DNA from: Fragilariopsis cylindrus CCMP1102
Taxonomy: Eukaryota; Bacillariophyta; Bacillariophyceae; Bacillariales; Bacillariaceae
Reading direction: 5' to 3'
Assembly (NCBI GenBank): GCA_900095095.1
Contig: FMBT01000169.1
Span: 1 to 64,000, forward strand
DNA: 64,000 nucleotides
Made by a program: the position numbers and the translations under genes. Below the pieces are notes generated by a model. It was not told where the DNA came from, made no database searches, and saw only the letters and a list, made by a program, of their open reading frames with translations. Position 1 is the first letter of the stretch. Each line of letters begins with the position of its first letter. This document shows, piece by piece, positions 35,801 to 46,476 of this stretch.

Positions 35801-36167
35801 ACCGTCGACGTTAAAAGCCGATTCGTCATCTTCGTTAATTGTGCCACCGTCTTTATCTTCTATATCTGCGCCACCGACGTCTTTGCCAACGACTGCTACT
35901 AGTAGTAGTAGTAGTAGTAGTATCACCCCTGCTCCTGGTATCAGTATTAATAGGAACACCAACAACGATTTTGACGAAAATTTATTTAAAGAATTAATAG
36001 AAATGGATTACTTGAATGGGGATATTTCTATTATGGCTTTGTCTTGGAGAATGGCAATTGATCCTCAAAAATTACGTCGATGGGGGTTGCGACACAAACG
36101 AATTCGGGTAGTATCTCGAGTTCCAACATACGGTGATGATTGGGAACAACCGATACTATCGGCATGA
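32879..36167 (+). CDS. NPRL3: NPRL3-like GATOR1 subunit (frame broken in the 5' third)
   Basis: The protein starts Asn/Ser-rich and reaches the family start LGIAIIIDQKGSGARMLARYP (33270), the longin-type strand found in NPRL3. It continues with FFTLTARQMAKLFRTKKALC and LRVNKTVFCCHAVLL, then a long acidic/Asn insert. After that come LQLFSIVVALSGSS, AFLAIRRVHISLVRFCRALH and REENRCGYVTYQSRAL, matching the N-terminal domain. The C-terminal part (35650-36167) has WLKDLEELLYAIAIWLLSHG and ENLFKELIEMDYLNGDISIM. The end reads LSWRMAIDPQKLRRWGLRH. In other eukaryotes NPRL3 with NPRL2 and DEPDC5 acts as GAP for Rag GTPases and restrains TORC1 at the lysosome or vacuole. The 33957-36167 section is an intact 736-codon frame. 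The earlier part needs about three frame changes. Confidence 0.8.
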
Positions 36168-36807
36168 TCCTCATCAATCGTCACCACGGCTTACTTGAGT
36201 CCAGTCTACCAGCTACGAACTACCTATTAATAACATGAACAGACACACTAAAAAATCTACTAGGATTTCAGAAAAAGAATTCTACTACGTACTTTATTTA
36301 GCTCTGCTTTTGCCTGTTTTATCATTAATCATTTTAGATGATGCCAGGATTAAGGCTAGGTCATCGAAATAAATCATTTCTTCTTTGTACATTGACTAGA
36401 AGTATTAATCAAACCGGTCTCTAGGAAATATAAATAGATATGTGCGAATCAATTTTACATACAATTGTACTAGTTTAAGTACAATAATAAATATTATACG
36501 AGTGTTAGCATAGCGCACTATTTCGTGGCGGTTGTGTCACAGTGACGTGTAAGGGACAAAATCACGCATAGTGTTTTTCCGTTTTCCCCTTCGTAAGAAA
36601 GGACTATTTCAGTATTTCTCTTCGTTTCGCTTCATGCTTTGTTTTTCGTCCATAAATAATAAAAGCAGCAAGCAGAACTCTCGAGAGAGAGAAAATACCA
36701 ACTAGGCAGTAGTAGCTACCGTAATCCGTATTAGGACACTAACTTCACAACAAGCAGAACGTCAAGAACAGTAACAATTCATACCATTTTCTATACAAAA
36801 CGCAACC
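36168..36807. other. Intergenic region
   Basis: Spacer between two plus-strand genes. Probably the 3' UTR of NPRL3 and the promoter of the DUF6824 gene. GAGAGA near 36680; nothing else recognised. Confidence 0.4.
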
Positions 36808-39006
36808 ATGGCGACACCAAACAAGTACCGGTGATAAATTATTCGAATTATCCATCATCGGGTATTCCCGCACCTCACGACCATGATGTGCTTTGTGGAA
36901 GAGGAGGCGGTACAAACAATCACAGTAAGTCATTTTTGATTTGTTCGTGTTGTGTTACAGTATTCACGCGATATTTCATCTCATCTTGAAGTAAATTTCG
37001 ATTTGGAAACTAACTTTACCATCCATGTTGTTTGATACATTTTGATTCGTTTCTCTAAACAAAAAATAATAATAATTAATTATTGAAATAAATTAATAAT
37101 CAGTTGGGAATTCCCATTGGAGGATGTTGGTAGCGGCAAACAAGCAATTGTATATCACTTTACCGAAACGACAAAAGATGTTGTTATCACGATCAATTGT
37201 GAATGCTGTACGGAGTCAGAATCCACCTGGTAGATTTTTGCAAAAGGATAGCAAAACAAAATCATGGTCGATGTCGGTGATCAAAAAGCACAAGAAAAAA
37301 CATCCCAAGCTTTACGGGAGGGTGCACCCGATATACGAAAGAAGGTTGCGAATCAAGTTACTTCTTCTACTGATGATGTGACTACAGAGTAAAGGAAACG
37401 GATGATGCAGTAGCAACAAATCCATCATCATTATCAACAACGGAACAACCGACGACGACGACTACTGCAACGTCTCTTCTTGCTCCCGAAGGTGCAACGT
37501 CTTCTGGAATGGGAGGAAGAATGATGCCACCACCTCCTCAACAACAACAACAATATGTCGGTACAACAAGTAGCAGCAGTAATAGCAATAATGGTTATGT
37601 CGCCAGCAGCAACGACAGTCGAATAACATGTACGGTTCTGTTCCTGCCACGACGAACAACAATAATACGAATAATGGTATTTATTCTGGTATGGTTGGAG
37701 GAGGAAGAAGAACAGGAATGAATAATAATTTCCAGCAACTCACCCCGTACAGCAGCAGCTGCAGCAGCAGAATAATAATAATAGTTATCAACATCATCAG
37801 TATCAACAACAGCAGCAGCATCATCATAATCAGCAGCAACAACAACCAACAACAATACTACAACAGTGGGAATAGTAACAACAACGGCACCACTGATCCT
37901 ACCCCAACATTTGATGATTTCGTTGCTGCTCCACCAGAAGAATTAGATACTCAAGGAATTAGTTTCGGTTCGATCGCTATGACAGATTCAGAAATGAATC
38001 GACTTCAACAGGCTAGTGCTATGGGTTCGAATAGACAAAGCCACCAGCAACAGCAACAAGGTCGGTATTCATTGTCACAAAAATAATAATAATTACCATG
38101 ATAATAACCCAGTCGCTCTTCCAACTAGTAATACCCTTGAACCGACAGGAATTTCTATGGGTGACGTATCAATGATGAGTGCGGGGACGAACTTTCAAAT
38201 GAAATTAGAAGATATCGGTACGTCATTTGGAACAATGATGTCCTACAATACATCACATCCCGATATGGTCGATGGTGGATTAATGGAGGCAGTTGGGACA
38301 AGTTTCGGTTCATTGTCATTAGATATGAATGGCGGCAACAACAACGATTATAACAGAGATAAGTTATATAGAACATTAGAAATTGCTGCTGGGGGTGCAG
38401 AAGTTCCACCAATGTTTTCTCATGCCGAGCAAAAATCATCTGGAAATTTATTAGATTGTGATGATACCGACTCTGAAAATTCAGATGATAAAGATAAATT
38501 AGTGGCGCAAAAATCACAAGCATGGGAAATGATGCAAACTAAACTCATACAGCAAACAAGTAAAGGCAATTCTGTTGGGTCACAGGATTTAATGCCACCA
38601 CCGCCGGGTAAGTCTACATTTGAAAATATTGAAGTGGCACTTCCTACTTCCACCTTGGAAAGTAATTTTTCAACTTTATCGGCATGGAGTGCAGCTGATG
38701 ATGATGGTAATGATTTCACTGTATCCAATTCTCATCTGGTGCTACTGTTAAGGGAGACGACGAATAGAATAACCATGACTAATAAGTGTATTATATATCA
38801 TAGTGGGTGTAGTTTGTATGTATGTATGTATGTATGTGCGGGAGACGTTGAACCTTTTGGTTTTCCATTCATTCATATGTATAAGTCAAGTCATGTCATT
38901 TGATGATCATTCCTTACCAGAAGAAATTACACCGGAAGATCCAAAAATATCTTTATCTCTGACTGGATCACGTACCGGAGGGGGGAATAATGGATGGGAG
39001 CGATGA
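36808..39006 (+). CDS. DUF6824-domain protein (frame broken, spliced)
   Basis: Exon 1 (ATG at 36808) contains NYPSSGIPAPHDHDVLCGRG and GGTNNH. An intron with GTAAGT..CAG lies at 36925-37103. Exon 2 reads IGNSHWRMLVAANKQLYITL, PKRQKMLLSRSIVNAVRSQN and PPGRFLQKDS. After a frame change it continues DVGDQKAQEKTSQALREGAP. That is a complete DUF6824 domain, a family typical of diatoms and often found on putative DNA- or chromatin-related proteins; the role is unproven. A Gln/Asn-rich linker leads to three short motifs: TQGISFGSIAM, EDIGTSFGTMMS and EAVGTSFGSLSL. The last segment (SFDDHSLPEEITPEDPKISL, stop at 39006) is reached by a probable second intron, about 38775-38885. At least five frame changes are needed. 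Confidence 0.75.
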
Positions 39007-40462
39007 TTTTAAGATTTCAAGTCGAAAATTGTGCCTTGGTCATCCCGTTGATTTGTTGTTGACGAAAGACGAAGAAAACGGAAAACTGGAACCGAAGACT
39101 AGGAATTAGTCTAGTCCTATTACTAGCAAGAATAGACTTGTCTCGTTTCTTCCCGTTCGGATTATTTTTATTAAAAACTTACTACTGTACTACGTAGTAT
39201 TACTTTTGGAGCGAATTAAGTAACATTTTTGTTACAACCCTGGGATATTAAACAATAAACACTAACAGACCCAAAATAAAACTTTCCGTAGTTGAACAAA
39301 GCAGCCTCGGTACATCTTAGAGTATACTGTTTAAAGGACTCATCCTTTGTAAATTAGAAGGGAGGATGTTGTGTTGGCATACAGTAGCATATTAGTCGTG
39401 TATCTCTCCTCTTTTTGTATGTGTGGGAAATCTGAAAATGAACTAAAAAAAGTCAATTGACTACCGTACGATAGTTGACTCACTCTATAATATTATATAT
39501 CACGATAATTTTAATATATACTCGATGCTAAAGTTGTTATTATATACTAGACTAACAAATACTGGAAAAATTTGGCATTATAATTGGCGCTTCCGAATAT
39601 TGTAATTTCGTGCGTGATGGCGAAACTCCGCGGCACAAGCTTAAGTGCGATTTCATCAATGTCGTGGTTCAACGATAGAAAATTCGGTCATTAAGGTCAA
39701 AGGACATACATCCATTGTACGTATTTAACAGATGATATTTTGGATTTCTTTGGACCTTATTGAAGTTCCTGCGAATAATATGCCCTTTTGGGATGGCTCA
39801 AGTAATATTAGTAGTTTTAAGTAGTGCTAGCTATAGTCTTTGTTTACTTCGTTCACTTTTTAACGCTATCGGAGTACAGGTATTGGCTCAACCGGAGTAA
39901 GTGTTCCATTATGTTCTTGAAGTGATATCAAGTTTTAATTAATGTGCTATGTGCTTCTTCGACTTTTCCTTCGATAGTATTCCTCACCAGTAATGTTCCA
40001 TTGTTCTTGAAGGATATCAAGTTCTACCTCTGACTAATAGAATGTCTCTCTTCTAGAGTCTGGAGAAACGTTGGCTGTAAAACAAAAACGAAACGGAATC
40101 AAATTTTAATATATACTAATATATTATATGTATACTCCCGATCTTGGATAGATCTTGGATCAATTCTAACCGGGATCCGATGACTCCCGGTTATTTACAT
40201 AGGAGCATTTATGTGTCAGCATTATGATATTATGTTGTTCAACGCGCTCGCTCTGCATATGTAATCGATCGGCCACAAAGATCTCAGAATCGAGCGAACT
40301 TTTGGTGAAACGAGCAGAGAGCAAGGGTAGATCGTCATACGCTAGTAACTCGGTCGTGACGAGGACCAAGAAGTAAAATCTGCTCACAAAATATTTTATC
40401 TACAAACATAAAACAAACATCGATAAAAGAAAAACAAAAAACACAAAAATCTCTTCTGCAAT
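39007..40462. other. Intergenic region carrying one copy of a duplicated segment
   Basis: No gene is supported. The stretch 39275-39490 is a diverged copy of 43666-43908 (listed separately). The remainder is AT-rich; the final few hundred bases are the probable promoter of the esterase-chitinase gene. Confidence 0.45.
39275..39490 (+). repeat. Direct repeat copy 1 flanking the esterase-chitinase gene
   Basis: Shares GTTGAACAAAGCAGCC, GGACTCATCCTTTGTAAATT (with one difference in copy 2), GGATGTTGTGTT, TTGTATGTGTGGGAAATCTG and ACCGTACGATAGTTGACTCA with copy 2, in the same order and orientation. It lies in the 3' flank of the DUF6824 gene. Confidence 0.9.
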
Positions 40463-43400
40463 ATGCATCTCTATCCGATTATCCTTACGGTTCTGGCGCA
40501 CTGCGTCAAATCTTCGTCCGCAACATGGGAGGAGCTTGATAATCTTCACTTTGGAGGTCGTTGGTGGCGCGACAACGATAGCATGAAGCATTCGTGGGGT
40601 GTTGGAACGTTCATCGTGCGTTTCCGTGGATCGTCCGAGCTTGTGATGCAGATGACATCGTCATGGGTCGGTGCCTACTACACTTGCCAGGTCGATGGTG
40701 GCCCCGAAGTCAAATTATTTCACGACAACCAGATTGATTACTTCCAAGTAGCAGCAGGTCTCTCTCCGAGCAAGGAACATATCGTTCGATGCGGCCGCAA
40801 CAATGAAGCCTCTTGGGGACCTACGATCATCGACGGTATTGTTCTAGACCCTAACGGGGAGCTACTTCAAGCCGTGGATCCCAATGCGGGAAACACCATG
40901 CTACGGTTTGAGGCCATCGGAGATAGCATTACTGCGGGTTTTAAAGCAACGGCCACCACTGCTGCAGAGCCGTCAACAATTGCCAATCAGGACGTTTTCC
41001 AGACCTATGTTCGATACATGGCAGATGCGTGGGGTACCAATGACTACAACGTCATTGCCAAAAGTGGTGTATCTATCTTGGACTACGGTACTACCGTGTG
41101 GTTTTTTTGTCGCGTGTTGTGAAAGAGGCGATCCTATTCGTCCATCTATATAATTTCCTTATGCTTTTTTGATCTAGTGATGTCGCAGGAATTTCCGTGC
41201 CGTGAATTTTGGGATACGTGGCAAGAGGGCTGCCCCCAACTCCATGACTTTTCCAGTTGGCAAGCCGATGTGGTAACGATCAATCTCGGCACGAATGATT
41301 TTGCATTCGGAGATCCCACGAAAGAGGCATTCCGCGAGGGATACCTCAGCTTCATCCAAGACGTTCGTCAAAAATATCCCAACGCATTAATTGCATGCAT
41401 GGAACCCATCCTGGATTCCTGTGCGGTGAACCAACCCATCCTAACCGATATTGTGGATGGTTTGGAACAGGCGGTGATCGACATGAACGACGAAAAGGTG
41501 ATTTATTACGAAACGGGAAGTCCTGCCGACCCATGGTTGGTTTGTGCCACGGATTATACGGACTATACTCACCCCACGGTGGTAGGAAACGAAAAGTTTG
41601 CCGCACGAATGCTCGAAAGTACGAGCATCACGGACGATATCCGTCGCTTCTTTCCAAAAAATGCGGAGGTACCGGAGCCTTCTGTCAGGTTGGCGCTCCC
41701 ACAGCAGCAGTTCCGACTCCGTCACCTGTTCCTATCACCATCCCAACAACGGTTATTGAGCTTGCCCCTACTGTTATGCATTCGGAAGAATCGCGTTTGA
41801 TCGCCTTTGTTGGGAACTGGCAGGCATGTCCATCGGACGCTCAGCTTGCTCAATACACACACATCATCATTTCATTTGCGGTATCCTATACATGGAGTCC
41901 CAACAAGAACATATGCAGCCAACAGTGCGACATTGCAACTCCTCTCACTTGTGGAAACACTGCTCGTCCTGATTTGATCCAGAGATGGCAAGAGCAAGGC
42001 AAGAAAGTCCTGCTATCATTTGGTGGCGCCGGTATGGGTGGATCTTGGTCTGGTGATGTCAAGTAAGTGACCCTTCCTCGATTATTGATACAGATGGTAT
42101 TGCTGTTTGTTCATCGTATAATATGTTATACAAATTTACCCACACAAACGTTTGTCTGCTATTTATCATCTATCACTTTTAAATTTAGTGATTGCTGGGA
42201 GTATTGTTACGGGAAGGAAGAAAAAGTTGTTGATCGCTTAGCAGATATTGTCAACGAAGTAGGTTTCGATGGTATTGATATCGATTATGAATACTTTTAT
42301 GAAGACAATCAGAATGGATCCGGATTTACTAAGGGGACACAAGCCCAAACGTTCTTGAGAGATATTACCGTTGGACTTCGCAATAAGTTACCAATCGGAT
42401 CAGAATTGACGCATGCACCGATGGAGCGTAAGTTTTCTTGTCTCGATAATATCATTGCGCATCGTGTATATTTGCCGCATATACGAATTCTAACCTAACT
42501 TATATTTTTCTTTTCTTCTCAATTCTATTAATTTTACAGCGGATATGGAACCAGGCAGAGGCTACTTTAACGTGTTGAAGGAAATCGCAGAAGATACTCT
42601 TGATTTCTTGATGCCCCAATATTACAATGGGTATGTTAGATCGTATACCAATTTCTCCGGAGCCTTGTCGCACTTCACTGCAATCACTGATCAAATGTTT
42701 GGAGGAAATCCAAATAAGATTGTCTATGGATTCTGTATTAGTGATTGCGGGTCTTTCAACCTAGATGGTGATCAATCTGCTCAAGTAATGGAATGGTTAT
42801 CTGAAGAATATCCTTGTAACGGTGGTGCCTTCTTTTGGGTTGCAAATGATGATACCAATGGAGATTGGTCGAAAGTAGTGAAGGATCAACTTCAGATAGA
42901 TAGCAGCACTGCATCATGTTCGGGCAACACCGAACCTACAGGCCCTACTACTCCAGTCGTCGCACCTGTTTCTACTCCATCAAGGTCACCCATCGCAGTA
43001 GTGGTCAATCCAACGACTGTGCCAACAGTTGCACCCATTTCGATTCCAGTTCAAGGATCAAAATGTCTTGCTATCCCACAAGCAGAGTTACCCGCCGGCT
43101 CGTGGGCTACTAACGATGCAGCTTGTGCATTGTGTGGGGCCGATTATACTTGGTGGCCTTGTGACGTACAAAGTCCATCCCCTTTGTGTCAGTGTGATAA
43201 TGACAGTCCTCCTGTCAGTTCCCCCGTCAATCCTCCTACGAGTTCTCCTGTCAATCCTTCTACCAGAACACCTGTCAATCCTCCTACCAGAGCACCTACC
43301 AATCCTCCTACGAGGTCTTCTGTCAATCTTCCTACGTCAACAATTGTTGCAGGATCCGACTGTACCGCCATCCCACAAGAAGAATTACCATCGGGTTCTT

Positions 43401-43549
43401 GGGCGACTACCGTTGAATATTGCGCATTATGTGAAACCGGTGATCATCCTTGGTGGCCTTGTGATGTACAGAACCCTCCTTTATGCCGATGTCATGAGGC
43501 AATAGAAATACGTCTCCGTCGTCGGTTAGGTGCTCCGACGAGCCATTAG
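40463..43549 (+). CDS. Secreted fusion: CE2-like SGNH esterase, GH18 chitinase, two Cys-rich modules
   Basis: Four exons: 40463-41087, 41178-42062, 42189-42427 and 42540-43549. The last two introns join frames exactly; the first is probable. A signal peptide (MHLYPIILTVLAHC) is followed by a beta-jelly-roll-like region and an SGNH hydrolase: GDSIT (nucleophile Ser155), GTND (246-249) and DYTH (Asp337/His340). This arrangement matches carbohydrate esterase family 2. After a Pro/Ser/Thr linker comes a GH18 domain: LIAFVGNWQACPSDAQLAQY, VLLSFGGAGMGGSWSGD and the catalytic DGIDIDYE (Glu codon at 42289), then FLMPQYYNGYV and GAFFWVANDD. The tail has two six-Cys modules (AIPQxELPxGSWAT..CALC..WWPCDVQ..LCxC) separated by PVNPPT repeats. 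One missing base near 41690 breaks the linker. It probably acts outside the cell on acetylated chitin or a related glycan. Confidence 0.85.
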
Positions 43550-43908
43550 ATCAGATCTTATTTTTTGTCTCTCGGGATGTAGTCTAAATGCAAATAATTA
43601 AACACAAAAATAAGCTACATATTTTATTCAATAGAAGTGATAAATATGAACGAGAAAATTTCTTCTGTCACGTCAAAACTTTCTGTTGTTGAACAAAGCA
43701 GCCTTGCATACATCTTACATTATACAACTGTTTAATGGAACTCATCCTTTGTAAATTAGAAAGGAAGGATGTTGTGTTTTTGTATGTGTGGGAAATCTGA
43801 AAAAACACCTATTTCTCATTTATTGCGCGCTTTTTTTGATTTTCCGCCCTTCAAAAAAAATCACATTGACTACTAGTAATAATACCGTACGATAGTTGAC
43901 TCACTCTA
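43550..43908. other. 3' flank of the esterase-chitinase gene with repeat copy 2
   Basis: Direct repeat copy 2 spans about 43666-43908. It keeps the same ordered blocks as copy 1 but contains an extra segment of about 60 bases (near 43805-43865) and stops at CACTCTA, where the mobile element begins. Confidence 0.8.
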
Positions 43909-44423
43909 CTGGAGCGTCCGCGATTCACGATATACGTGCGGGATTAAAAATTTATAAACGCGCGTGGAGGGCCATGGGAAATTTTTGTACGCGACCAAAT
44001 TTTAATTGGGGGCATACTTGATATGTTTTGGGGACTATATTTGGTCGCGGAATATTAAGTAACATATATTAGTGAGAATAATATATATATTAGTCTAATT
44101 AATATATATATTAGCCGGACTAATATATATATTAGTGAAGAAATTGAAGATAAATTGAGCTCGTAGTTAATAGCAAAATCGTATTACAGTTTGTGCGAGC
44201 TCGTTTTTATTCTGTATTAAAATATATTAGCCGGATATATATATTAGTCTATTAATATATTTATTAGCCGGACTAATATATATAGTAATATGCCCTAAAA
44301 TAATTACCCCCAAAACTTAATTTTATTATGCAAATGTTTAGGTCGCGTTAAAATTTCCCTGTCCTCCACGCTGGCAAGATTTTAATTTTAATCGCGCCCA
44401 GACTCGCTTTCGCGGACGCTCTG
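43909..44423. mobile_element. Non-autonomous TIR element (MITE), 515 bp, TA-flanked
   Basis: The ends are inverted: left CTGGAGCGTCCGCGA, right (reverse complement) CAGAGCGTCCGCGA. The similarity extends inward through GATTAAAAxT, GCGTGGAGG, GGGAAATTTT and ACGCGACC on both sides. TA flanks both ends (43907-43908 and 44424-44425), as for a Tc1/mariner-type target site. There is no transposase. The interior is AT-rich, built of TAATATATATATTAG units joined by CCGGA, and contains an 11-bp hairpin (CGCGACCAAAT at 43990-44000 with ATTTGGTCGCG at 44039-44049). The element sits at the edge of repeat copy 2. Confidence 0.85.
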
Positions 44424-44534
44424 TACTGTATTACATATTATTATACTACGACAATAAGGATGGTGAGAATGGATTGAATGCTTACTTTACTGTATATATA
44501 AACATCAGTTGTGAGGAATTGGATGCTATGAATC

Positions 44535-45821
44535 GTGTCCCAAATGAAAACATCATCCACAACGACGGCCACCACTTCGCCTTCGTCGTCGTTTCCCCCG
44601 CCATATCGTCTTGTCTTCGAGCCGTTATTAACGACTACAACGATACTGGATCGGAAGAAAATTTCTTCTGTCACGCCACCGCAAACAACCAGAACAACAC
44701 CATCACAGTATTGCTGTAGTAGTCGTAATGATACAACAATTCGATCCCAATAAGAGGTGTCATTTTTATGTTACATGGATGGGCACAAAATGTCTTCGTT
44801 TTTTCGAATCGAGCTAAAAAATTAACGAAACGACTGACCAAAGCAGGTTATCGTGTTGTTTTCCTTCAAGCACCACATCGGTTGCCACCAATTATACCTA
44901 CCGAGCAGCAACAGCAACAGCAACAACAACATATCTGTGACGGTAATAACACCACCATCACAACAACGGAAACGAAAACAACAACGAACATATCGATTCT
45001 TCTTGTGTTCTTTTTCTCGTGAATACGCGTACGCATGGTTCTTCTATGACAGCAGCAACGAAATAATAATAATGATGAACCAATAGTATTGCCATCTCCA
45101 ACGGGTAATTACCGTGGAATGGATCGTTCCTTAAAATTTATCCATGAAGAAATACAAGCAGTTCGGAATAATAATAATGAAAGAAAAAAGAGTAAAAACA
45201 AGAAAAATGGTGATGATGACGATGATGATGATCAATCAAAATCAAGATGCAAACGACGTTCCTCTTCTTCCTTCTCCTCCCGTTCTCGTTCTTGGATTTT
45301 CACAGGGAGCTGTTCTTGTTCACAAAATCGCTACCTTAACCTGCAACAACGATGATGACAATGACAATGACGATGATTGTTGTTGGAAAGACGTTCGAAA
45401 ATGTATATTAGTCAGTGGGTTTTCTTTTACTACCGCCATCGGGAAAACAATGAAAAAGACAAAAATGACTACGTGTGTAAATAATGGCAGCAGCAGGAGC
45501 AACAGCAGCAGCAGTAGCGATTGTAACTATGAAAATAATCTTAATCATGGTGGTGATGATGAGGATGAGGATGAGGATGAGGATGATGATAAGAAAGCAA
45601 CAAACACGACGATTAATATTATTATTCCAAGTTTACATGTATTGGGCAACAACGATCATCGTGTACGTCCCTATCTTACTCGGAAAGTTTATCTGGAAGA
45701 ACCATGTTTTGGTTTGGGTAGTGGTATCCTTTGGGAACATCCTCGAGGACATGTTCTACCACAAGATCGAAACTTTTGCAATCGCGTATTAGAATTTGTA
45801 ACAGATCCTCTCATCATCTAG
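44535..45821 (+). CDS. FSH1-type serine hydrolase (frame broken)
   Basis: Successive frames give the FSH1 order: RGVIFMLHGWAQN (44752), RAKKLTKRLTKAGYRVVFLQ, APHRLPPI, then YAYAWFFYDSSN, NYRGMDRSLKFIHEEI and the nucleophile elbow VLVLGFSQGAVLVHKIAT. It ends with CILVSGFSF, PSLHVLGNNDHRVRP (acid) and HPRGHVLP (base). FSH1/OVCA2-like enzymes are small alpha/beta hydrolases for acyl or ester substrates, mostly uncharacterised. The catalytic Ser-Asp-His set is visible. Insertions of Gln, Asp and Ser tracts lengthen it well beyond the usual 220-280 residues. The start is uncertain: the first 200 bases are Ser/Thr-rich in another frame and could be a targeting sequence. About three frame changes are needed. 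Confidence 0.75.
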
Positions 45822-46476
45822 TTCATGACAGGTTATTATGGACTGCTCTCTTCACTCGTGATACTTCCTCCACACCCACACACCGTCTCTAAACTATTCT
45901 ACAGATCAAATCATAGTCTTTAAATATGACCCATAGAGTCACCATTATCTTTAAAAGGTATCACACCTAATTTTTTCTATAAGTCCATCCAAAATTAAGT
46001 ACTACAACATATGTATCAAAACCATAGAATAGAACAACTACCAACAAACTTCCGAATACTTCAAAAATGAACCAAGTATACATATGAACACCAAACAGAC
46101 CCATTGGAAACAACATCAAACACCTTTTGCCCACCAGGGAATCCGATGTCTTATATAAATGTAATAGATATTGATAGTAGTATTGAATAAATATTACCCT
46201 CTTATCAAATGCATATCAACACATTTTCCAAATGTGTGTGTGTGAAACCAGCCATGTCTTGGATACAATACAATAATACTTACAAAATAAAGTTAAATTT
46301 ATACCTACGATTGCTACATACGAAGATACTCTTTCGCGCCTGTAAAAGAATTACACGCCCAAGTACTTGAAGTAAAGAGGAAGATATGAAATCTTCATAA
46401 TAAGGACACACCAAAGAACAGCACTACAGAATTCATTTTGATTATATTACAAAAAACAGACGGCCATTATAGTATA
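45822..46476. other. Intergenic region
   Basis: Spacer between two plus-strand genes with no coding pattern I can support. AT-rich, with a short (TG)n near 46235. Confidence 0.4.

Noticed and set aside
40166-40387. 73-codon minus-strand open frame upstream of the chitinase gene
   Set aside because: Short, no recognisable domain, and lies in the probable promoter of the esterase-chitinase gene.
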